35,178 bases of DNA, from contig JBBHKE010001536.1 in the NCBI GenBank assembly GCA_037447655.1, positions 1 through 35,178 of the forward strand. Reading direction: 5' to 3'. Positions 28,901-35,178 of the stretch are shown in pieces. Positions within the stretch are counted from its first letter, which is position 1, and each line of letters begins with the position of its first letter. The stretch is from Zygnema cylindricum (taxonomy: Eukaryota; Streptophyta; Zygnematophyceae; Zygnematales; Zygnemataceae). The position numbers were made by a program, and so were the translations under genes. A model generated the notes under the pieces. That model was not told where the DNA came from. It did not search any database and saw only the letters and a program-made list of their open reading frames with translations.

Positions 28901-31299
28901 TTTTTACTTTCCTCTCTCTTCAGAGTTCACATAAAATAAGAGGTAGTAAATAAAAAGCTAAACCTTTGTAAAAGGTTAATATTTAGCAAAGAGTATAAAA
29001 CTCATCAAACAGCTTCATAGTTTTATACTGACTTTTTTTTTCTTTTTCTTTTTTTTCTTTTAGGAGCAAAAAGACATAACCTCTCCGAATCTTAACATCT
29101 GAGCCATTCAGGGAACAAGAAAAATCCACCACATATTACAAAGATTAAAAGAATCCCAAAAATTATGGGACATATACTTGAATATTTACAAAAAACTCCA
29201 TGAAGTAGGTGGAATGTGAAATGTTCACAAAAAAATTTCCGTACTATTAGTTCGAATTATTCTGTTCTTTTTATGAATTGTTTTATAACCAATTACGCCT
29301 TGTGAACCTACTATAAATATTCTAAATCAATTATGCTTTACAAACCAATTATGCCTTAAATACCAATTACTACGAACCTTGTGTGTAGTCTAAACAATCA
29401 TGTTCATCAACCAATTATGTCTTCTAGACCAATCATGTTTTCTCTTCATATTTTGTTCGCTAAACCAACCATGCTTTATGAACCAATCATGTCTTCAAAA
29501 CTAATTATATCTTATAAACCAATTATGTCTGAAAAAACCAATCATATCTTGTAAACCAATTATTTCTTATGAACCAACCTGCTCTTGTAAGGCCCTGTTC
29601 AAAAGCATCTCCAAGTGCTTCCGCCAAACATTCAACGGAACGGAATGTAACGGCTGGCCCATGGATCTGCACCCAACACTTAAAAAATTAGAGAAAGACA
29701 AGGAACAAAACCTATACGTAATTCAAAAAATTACAACGACTATGGCTATCAGACATTCACCTCTAGTAAGCGGAGGCTAGCAAGATGTTAAAAAATTCAA
29801 TCTATTTATTTTCCCGTGCCTACTTATTCAATTACGTATCTATCTCTGAAATTTTAACTAAGTCAAGAGAGGAGGTTACTTAACAGATTAACAAAAGTTA
29901 TACCCTCTCTTACCCTCCCCCTCCGCTTTTTCACCCTCCCCTCCCCCCTCCCTCTCCCTTCCCCCTCCCCCTCCCTCTCCCTTCCCTCTCTCCCTCTGCC
30001 CTCCCTCTCCCCTCAAACTGATGAAATCTCACCTGATAAAGATCCACCTGATCCTTCCCCAGTCGCTCCAGACTGCCTTCCAAGTGTTGAACGAGCGATT
30101 TACGGACATTAAACTGCCATGGAAACGGTATGTACTTGGTGGCCACCGCTACTGGCGCTCCGTATTCCGTTTCGGCTTTCTTTGTGAACGCACCGACAAG
30201 TTTTTCTGACATTCCTGCCAAAAAAAAAAATTGAGACAAGTTTTGAGGTAAGTTTGGAGACAAGTTTTGGAACGAGTTTTGAGAGAAAATTTAAAACAAG
30301 TTTTGAAATGGATTTTGAAACAGATTTTGAAACTGAATTTGAAACAGATTCTGACACAGACTTTTAAGTTGTCTGATACAAATTTTGAATGAATTCTGAA
30401 AAAAAAAATTAAACAAATTTTAAAACAAAATCTGAAACAAACTCTCAACTCCAGGAGCCAAAACAGGCGTTCAAGTTTCTCTTTTTCCCTGCCATTTGAT
30501 TCTTGCCAGTTTTTTTTTTTTTTTTTTCTGAACCAGTGGACTACACAGCGTAAAATTTGCAAGTGCTAATTAAAAACTGTAAGGATGTACATTTATCATT
30601 TCTGTAGTCTTTGTGAAGACATGGAGAATATTAACATAAGACTATAATTTCACCAATTGAGAGAGAAATTTTTATTTACCTTGTCCGTACAATTCAGCAG
30701 TATCAAACAACTTGACTCCATTGGCTACAGAGGTTTTAACAGCTTCTTCCACCGACTTTTCACCAAAATTAGGGTTGGAGGGATCCCATTTCCATGTAGC
30801 TCTGCAAAAGCAATAGAAATTATGTCATCTCTTTCCTCAAATTTTTTTTTTTTTGTTTTTTAGCTTTTCTTGAAGTATCTTTTTATTCTCACTCATTGTC
30901 AAAAATTTGCAATTTTTTTTTAAATCCTAATTTTATGTCACACATTAAGTTTTTTTACTTCCTAACAAACATTGAGACTTCACAAACCTAATAACCCTAA
31001 AAGTACATCATTCTGGCCACGCAATACACTTCATAACTCTGTAAGAACCCTAAAAAACATTATTTTGACCATAAATACATTTTCAAAAGAAAAAAAAATC
31101 ACAACTGTGAAAAAAGCCTCTCACACCGATTGCGGAAAGTAAACAAAAAATTGAATAAGCAAACTCACTTGTCTCCCCAGGACCAAGTCCCAACGCCTAT
31201 AGGAGATATTTTGACACTCGATTTTCCTAAATTCACCGAACCTTTTAACGGATCTGCCTTCCATGGCATAGAAACTGCATTTGCTACTGCTTCCGCCAT
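25829..31299 (-). CDS. Aldo-keto reductase, 9 exons, 344 aa
   Basis: NADPH-dependent aldo/keto reductase, TIM-barrel fold. Joined exons on the minus strand: 31299-31169, 30801-30680, 30214-30033, 29666-29579, 28833-28748, 28451-28337, 27467-27314, 26839-26794, 25939-25829. They give 1035 bases, 345 codons with stop and no frame break; every intron is GT..AG. The barrel starts at KISPIGVGTWSWGD. The catalytic tetrad is Asp77 and Tyr82 (FDTAELYG), Lys111 (VATKY) and His147 (QIHGP); the cofactor loop is PIPGAKNAKQ (about 299-308). It most resembles the plant chloroplast-type family (Arabidopsis At1g06690-like), but this start gives only about 23 residues before the barrel and no obvious transit peptide; an upstream exon cannot be excluded. 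ATG context ACCATGG is strong, with an in-frame stop 15 bases before it. Ends in WFWQHG. Substrate unknown. Confidence 0.93.
25975..26180. repeat. Intron 8 tandem repeat (~75 bp)
   Basis: Two and a half diverged units of about 75 bases (ACAATAT..AGTTGT..TACATATGAA..ACCATA) lie in the acceptor half of intron 8. Confidence 0.6.
26794..26839 (-). CDS. Aldo-keto reductase exon 8
   Basis: Sixteen codons, residues 293-308, CKGTVPIPGAKNAKQ, the cofactor-phosphate loop. Acceptor AACAG|GTGT, donor AAGCAG|GTAGG. Confidence 0.88.
27314..27467 (-). CDS. Aldo-keto reductase exon 7
   Basis: Residues 242-292, GKYSVENPPPGG...TPSQVALNWC. The acceptor TATGCAG|GAAAAT is duplicated upstream in the intron. Donor TGCAT|GTGAGT. 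Confidence 0.9.
27456..27690. repeat. Intron 6 triplication including the 3' splice site
   Basis: Three units of about 80 bases start at 27456, 27535 and 27615 on the plus strand. The first contains the real acceptor of exon 7 (27468-27470). The third keeps the same words, with TAG acceptor at 27628-27630 and twelve bases identical to the exon start. Confidence 0.75.
28337..28451 (-). CDS. Aldo-keto reductase exon 6
   Basis: Residues 204-241, VEFSLLRR...ELGITVLAYSPLAMGRLTG, the family's YSPL strand. Acceptor CTTAG|GTTG, donor ACAG|GTTCAA. Confidence 0.9.
28478..28680. repeat. Intron 5 degenerate tandem repeat (~77 bp)
   Basis: About two and a half diverged units recognised by TT(C)TTGAAACAC...ATCCRTTRGAAA and ACCCA words fill most of intron 5. 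Confidence 0.5.
28748..28833 (-). CDS. Aldo-keto reductase exon 5
   Basis: Residues 175-203, VGVCNFNETQL...PLTSNQ, the barrel strand and helix with the conserved SNQ cofactor-contact motif. Acceptor ATGCAG|TGGG. Confidence 0.9.
29276..29588. repeat. Intron 4 minisatellite at the 5' splice site
   Basis: About fourteen units near AACCAATTATGTCTTRTA (18-20 bases, some longer) run up to and include the exon 4 donor: the last unit is AACCAAC|CTGCTCTTGT, whose second half is exon sequence. Confidence 0.75.
29579..29666 (-). CDS. Aldo-keto reductase exon 4
   Basis: Residues 146-174 plus one base, starting IHGPA with catalytic His147. Donor GCAG|GTTGGT lies in the last unit of an intronic tandem array. 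Confidence 0.88.
29905..30016 (-). repeat. Intron 3 GA (polypurine) tract at the donor
   Basis: GGGAGA/GGGAGG repeats on the sense strand begin about 16 bases after the exon 3 donor. Same repeat type as around the gene at 20058. Confidence 0.85.
30033..30214 (-). CDS. Aldo-keto reductase exon 3
   Basis: Residues 85-145, including catalytic Lys111. Acceptor GGCAG|GAATG, donor TATCAG|GTGAGA at a codon boundary. This exon is more GC-rich than the others. Confidence 0.92.
30232..30430. repeat. Intron 2 ~12-bp minisatellite near the acceptor
   Basis: Degenerate GAAACAGATTTT / GAGACAAGTTTT units on the plus strand, next to the polypyrimidine tract of the exon 3 acceptor. Confidence 0.7.
30680..30801 (-). 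CDS. Aldo-keto reductase exon 2
   Basis: Residues 44-84, including catalytic Asp77 and Tyr82. Acceptor TTTTGCAG|A, donor CAAG|GTAAAT. Confidence 0.9.
31169..31299 (-). CDS. Aldo-keto reductase exon 1
   Basis: Codes residues 1-43 plus two bases (MAEAVANAVSMPWKADP...VGTWSWGD). Donor GACAA|GTGAGT. Confidence 0.88.
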
Positions 31300-31347
31300 T
31301 GGTTCTCACCAATTAGACAATATTATTATCCGCAGAGGAAATAATTT

Positions 31348-31496
31348 TTCTGAACAGGAAGTACTTTTTTCTGCACAGGATTACTCTGTTCTAAAAAAAT
31401 AAGTATCTTTTCTACAGGAAGTACTTTTTCTGAATTCTGAAAACTAAGTACTTTTCTGAACAATAAGTATTTTTCTTTAATAGGAAGTACTTGAAA
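31348..31496. repeat. Degenerate repeat upstream of the reductase start codon
   Basis: Four to five diverged units with TCTGAACAGGAAGTACTTTT and AATAAGTATTTTTCT variants, in the promoter or 5' leader. Confidence 0.6.
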
Positions 31497-31811
31497 AAGG
31501 AATCGGTGAATACTAAATGAAACAGGCGTTCAGCTAGGAAGAAATTAGAGGGAAAAGAAACAGAAAAAGAATAAGCTTAGGTTAAGTATAAGCTTAGGTT
31601 AAAAAACTTTTACAAAGACACTGAAGAACTCAAATGAACCACAAACATGACAATTCAAAATTCAAGTACAGGAATTTTACCGTCTGTTAATATGTTTTGC
31701 AGCGAAAAAAGAGTTCCTGGTGTGAAAAGTTCTGGTTTTTGGCCTGAAGAAAGTGAAGGTTCTTTTAAAGCTCTTCAAAATAAATGCACTTAAGCAGGCT
31801 TGCTTCTTTGC

Positions 31812-31817
31812 CACGTG
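31812..31817. promoter_or_regulatory. G-box (CACGTG) upstream of the reductase gene
   Basis: GCCACGTGTC, a G-box/ABRE-like word bound by bZIP or bHLH factors in plants, about 510 bases upstream of the start codon. By itself a six-base match is weak evidence. Confidence 0.25.
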
Positions 31818-31899
31818 TCAGATTATGAGCCTTATACGTCAATTGTTAAAAGAAAGGTGGCCGCGGAGAATGCATGGGGGATATGTAGCCATGGCCACA

Positions 31900-32787
31900 T
31901 GGCAACGGCCATGGCCAGCCACCATGCTCGAACAGAGAAGCCTCTCCATGGGAATCCGTACAGTTACAATGCTAGTACAGTCGTGTTACGCTCTTACGGG
32001 CGTACGAAGTCAATGTCCGTGACGCCATAATAGCTGTGCATGTGACATGACACGTGTGAGCTGTACATTTCGGACAACATTTCTCGCTATTTTGCACTAA
32101 GGGTGGCGTTCCATCATACGAAAAGTGAGGTTGTTTACAGAAATCTGGACCTCTCCGTAGTAAGCCGTACTTTTTGCTTTGCCCTTTTTCTAAAAGGGGA
32201 AAGCATTGTAGTCGCCTTCGTCTCTGGTGTCAACGAGAATTGACCGTCGATGTTTTATGTGTAAGATCTAGAGCCGTTGAGGGTTTTGAGTTAGGATTGA
32301 CGTCTTTGGCGACAAAGGAAAGGGACACGTGGTACAATTCTATTTGTTGTATTTCACGTGGTTGTAGTGGTATGATAAATGTCCAGACAAAATCGTCCAA
32401 ATCTGACGGTGTAAATAAAAATATTTGGTCCGAATATTTTAATTGGTCCAATTTTTGGTCCGAATGTTTTAATTGATCCGAATAGGTACGAATACAATAT
32501 GGGTCTTAAGGTCATATTGTATGTTTTGCGTACAATAGGCATATTGTATGGGCCTACTTTCACCTACTTTTGAACTATGGCCTAAATGAAAAGAAATAAA
32601 GCAAGTACAACAAAACTAAACTGTTAAAACACTACGAAATACCCTAAGACACTGAAGCCCCGGACCACGCCCAACAAAATATCAGGACCACGCCCAACTA
32701 AATATCAGAACCACGAATATCGTCTATATGCACCGGGTGGCGCGGGGGTAAATATTGCAGTTCCCGACCATCAGTCACCACCGTGCA
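31900..32787. other. Intergenic DNA with small repeats
   Basis: No gene accepted. TTGGTCCGAATRTTTTAATTG is repeated at about 32427 and 32455; GGACCACGCCCAACAAAATATCA is repeated at 32662, 32685 and partly 32708, probably in the 3' tail of the retroelement remnant. A block at about 32102 (GCGTTCCATCATACGAAAAG) recurs at about 33679 in the same orientation. Confidence 0.5.
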
Positions 32788-33655
32788 CTATCGCATAATG
32801 GCTGAAGCTTGGGAACGTTGCTGAAGCTTGGGAACGCTGAAGGGCGACACATAATGGCTGAAGCTTGGGAACATTGAATGGGAAGCAAAGATGCGTTGGC
32901 GGTAGAAAGCCGACATGGGAGCAGGATAAGGGTTGCCAAGCACTCTAACTTCGAAAGATCGTCAAGCACAGTCGCGCTAAAAGTTGTCGAAAGACGAGTC
33001 TAAGGTCCCAAATTTCTCGAAAGCAAATGGTGTGAAACTATCAGCTGGGTCTCATTGTGCTTAGTCACGTTCTTTGGAAGTCGTTGCAACTCAAGCCGCA
33101 ACAACAGTATGTAATGCCGTGCGCGATGATACATGGGATCCTACAGGGTCTGTGAGGAACATGTCCCCCAATGTTCTCGCCGCGCCATGTAAGAAAACAC
33201 GATCCACACAAGGGCCCCGTGTACCCCTAAATTGAGAATGTGGTGGTAATATGTGCGACACCTCACGCTTCACTGTGTACCCCGCTTCAGAACCCACGGT
33301 AGCGATTGCATCCCGTACCATGTCGTGTGTTGTTGTTCCCGCTCCACCGTGTGAGCAACGTAGCAAGTGTACCCCTTGCTCATCCATAGGTTGACCACAA
33401 ATGCAGCGGGGTTTGCCTAAAAGGGAAGGGGGCAACAAGCCAAGCCGTAAGTGAAGCGCAACAGAAAATTGAGGAGAAGATAAACGGGGTGAAGTGAAAA
33501 TTGGTGTAGCAATAAGCAAAGCTCCGGCTCTAGAGCCGATGCTCTTAGAGTCTGCAAGTGAGCAAGAGGAAACAAAGGGGCTCCTAAAGAGTATAATTAG
33601 GAGGCAACAATATCCACGAGGTGGAACCTGCTTTACCTTACCGCGCCTAAAGGTA
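32788..33655 (-). pseudogene. Non-LTR retrotransposon 3' end, zinc/nuclease-like domain
   Basis: On the minus strand one frame runs GSRAGALLIATPIFTSPRLSSPQ, HLRLGLLPPSLLGKPRC, then CIC-(9)-H-LLRC (CX1CX9HX3C), THDMVRDAI, EAGYTVKREV, PCVDRV and GDMFLTDP. It continues through five in-frame stops with SFTPFAFEKFGTL and ends in QASAIMR at a stop at 32788-32790. This order (CCHC, HD, a D-V-type strand, D..P, FxPF..E..G) is the C-terminal module after reverse transcriptase in certain LINE-like elements, resembling restriction-enzyme-like endonuclease LINEs. The RT itself is absent, so the copy is truncated as well as mutated. Confidence 0.7.
32794..32880. repeat. Tandem CATAATGGCTGAAGCTTGGG units
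   Basis: Three units (two full, one shorter) overlap the end of the LINE-like coding remnant. Confidence 0.8.
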
Positions 33656-33875
33656 CATCACAATTTACAGAGAAGGGTAACGTTCCATCAGACGAAAAGT
33701 GGGGAAGTTTATAAAAACTCGCGATTATCCGTACCAAACCGTACCGGTTATTTTGTTTTTATACAAAAAACAACATTACAGAAAATCTTGCAAATACTCT
33801 CCGAAGGTCTGGGAGGTAATACTGACCGCCGGATGTTCATATGCGAGGCGTTCGCTTCATTTTTCTCTATAACTA

Positions 33876-33902
33876 CCAACCCACCTCGAGGAGGTGGGTT
33901 GG
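33876..33902. other. Perfect 12-bp stem, 3-base loop hairpin
   Basis: CCAACCCACCTC, loop GAG, GAGGTGGGTTGG. No T-run or gene end next to it, so function is unknown. Confidence 0.6.
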
Positions 33903-34013
33903 CAGATACATAAAAAATAAATCGTGACACACTGGACGATTAAGCTATGTGTCACGATGCACAACCAACGAAAAACCACAAGATTTACACATGACACGTG
34001 CTTTCCAAAAAAT

Positions 34014-34202
34014 GTTTTTTTTGCCACTTAAAACATCTTTTCTCCATACACACTTGTCAGATCATAGATCTAGCGGTTGCAAATGAAAGCCAAAATTCTC
34101 ACCTTCCGATTGGAGGTCTCCATGTGAAAATCCGACAAGTGTGTATGGAAAAGATGTTCTAAGAGGCAAAAAGTTTATTAGCACTAATAGCGATACACGG
34201 TG
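34014..34202. mobile_element. Foldback MITE, copy F (~190 bp)
   Basis: Same hairpin interior as 23509-23720: TTTTGCCACTTAAAACATC... pairs with ...AGATGTTCTAAGAGGCAAAA. Here the right terminus is intact (GCACTAATAGCGATACACGGTG, then TA), while the left terminus is missing; copies E and F are broken at opposite ends. Confidence 0.72.
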
Positions 34203-34204
34203 TA

Positions 34205-34897
34205 CATTCTTCCAACAAAAGTCAACGTATACCGTCAAAAACGACAACCAAAAAATACCATCATCTGGTACACAAACACCTACAATGTCACTCTATTAAC
34301 TCTGCGTTTTTTTTTTTTTCCTTTAATTTGCTCCTGTCTGTGTATTTAATCCTTTTGCTGCATTTTCCATCTTAATTTGTTAAATTTGCTTCTTGTTGTG
34401 TTTTGTTTTCCAGTTTTGCTTCCACTCTTTCACTCCTCTGTTCCCATTACTCATATGGTTTACCATCGTACTTTCTTGTACTTTTCGGTACAAGGACATT
34501 TGAGTCTCCTTTAAATGGAGTATTTAATTCCATGGTTCTTCAATTCCCGACTAAAGACAATCAACCAAAACAAATGTCATCAGGCACTAATAGACAAATG
34601 AAAACAAATACCACTCACATAAAAAACTTAAAAAGAGGATGCACAACTGTTACTAAACAAAACCAAAATCTTCATAAAAACCAGACTCTCCACAAAACAA
34701 GACGTTTCAAAGTGTTGATTATTATGTCGGCCCGACAAAAGACAAAAAAAAATCTGAAACTGCTGAGATCTACCACCACAAAATTTAGCTTTGCTAGCTT
34801 ATACATTTGGAGGCTCAATCGTCAACATTTAGCTTTACAAAAAACCAAACTCCATAGCCAAAAAGGGCCAAAAATTGCTCATGGATACTATAATATG
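34205..34897. other. AT-rich DNA, no gene accepted
   Basis: A 176-codon open frame at 34403-34933 has no recognised domain, is rich in Lys/Thr/Asn and runs into a transposon end. Not accepted as a gene. Confidence 0.45.
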
Positions 34898-35030
34898 AAG
34901 TGTTGGGTATCGGATAAATTCATATCGCAATAATTTCGATATTCAATATATCGAATATCGATCAAGCAGACTCTTTGATATATCGTACCGGGACCAACAT
35001 AAATTATCGCGCTATATATCACAAAAAATG
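34898..35030. mobile_element. End of a second hAT-like element
   Basis: AAGTGTTGGGTATCGG matches the terminus TAGTGTTGTGTATCG of the element at 15434-16329. The next 120 bases follow the reverse complement of that element's right end, including GATATATCG, GGGACCAA and TTATCGCG in the same order. The other end would lie beyond the window. Confidence 0.7.
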
Positions 35031-35084
35031 GGTGTCCGTACAGCTAAAGTACAGAAATTCGTATGGAAAATCATACGGAACTCT

Positions 35085-35178
35085 CCCCCCCCCCCCCCCC
35101 ACGAGGGGCGCGTTTCGGGGGGGGGGGGGGGGGGGGGAAAAAAAAAAAAGAAAAAAAAAAAAAAAAAAACAAAAAAAA
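35085..35178. repeat. Homopolymer end: C16, G21, A-runs
   Basis: Sixteen C (35085-35100), a short ACGAGGGGCGCGTTTC, twenty-one G (35117-35137), then almost only A. Either a real low-complexity junction or a sequencing/assembly artefact at a contig end. Confidence 0.8.

Noticed and set aside
32102-33740. Direct repeat GCGTTCCATCATACGAAAAG at ~32105 and ~33679
   Set aside because: Similarity fades after about 40 bases and both copies are in the same orientation; too little to define an element flanking the LINE remnant.
33494-33913. 139-codon plus-strand frame
   Set aside because: Antisense to the LINE-like coding remnant, whose motifs are clear on the other strand.
34403-34933. 176-codon plus-strand frame
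   Set aside because: No domain, biased composition, and its end runs into a hAT-like terminus.
1-35178. CRISPR arrays, tRNA or rRNA genes
   Set aside because: The tandem arrays lack conserved repeats with unique spacers, and no cloverleaf or rRNA-like segment was seen.

Overview
The window is eukaryotic nuclear DNA, most probably from the green plant lineage (bryophyte, fern or streptophyte alga; the species cannot be named from sequence). The evidence is a chromodomain-type Ty3/gypsy element primed by initiator-Met tRNA, a plant-style aldo-keto reductase gene split into nine exons with GT..AG introns, short TA-flanked and hAT-like DNA elements, GA-rich leader DNA and long AT-rich repeats. 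There are no operons or bacterial signals. Most of the 35 kb is mobile or tandem-repeat DNA; only two protein genes look intact.

Layout. 1-3.4 kb: AT-rich repeats (an approximately 30-bp minisatellite, ATT and TA microsatellites) and gene-less DNA. 3.43-12.11 kb: one decayed chromovirus on the minus strand with both LTRs, primer-binding site, polypurine tract, remnants of gag, protease, RT, RNase H, integrase and a chromodomain-like tail, and a 5-bp target duplication. 12.1-14.6 kb: gene-less. 14.68-18.21 kb: a nest of small DNA transposons, namely at least five copies of one TA-flanked family (three of them 489-bp units head to tail) and an 896-bp hAT-like element with a perfect 8-bp target duplication. 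20.06-21.35 kb: a single-exon gene for a predicted membrane-anchored 429-residue protein, full of in-frame GA-rich and 12-bp repeats, preceded by a GA-rich leader. 21.6-25.3 kb: long inverted repeat, foldback element, 9-bp minisatellite. 25.83-31.30 kb: complete nine-exon aldo-keto reductase gene on the minus strand (344 codons, full catalytic tetrad). 32.8-33.65 kb: 3' end of a non-LTR retrotransposon with a zinc/nuclease-like domain. 34.0-35.0 kb: a second foldback element and one end of another hAT-like element. The last 94 bases are C, G and A homopolymers and may be a contig-end artefact.

The two genes have no evident functional link. The most unusual features are the triplicated 489-bp element with the recurring TACTGTA beside its relatives, the private tandem repeats next to exons in nearly every intron of the reductase gene (including copies of the real splice junctions), and the mosaic, asymmetrically ended LTRs of the chromovirus.
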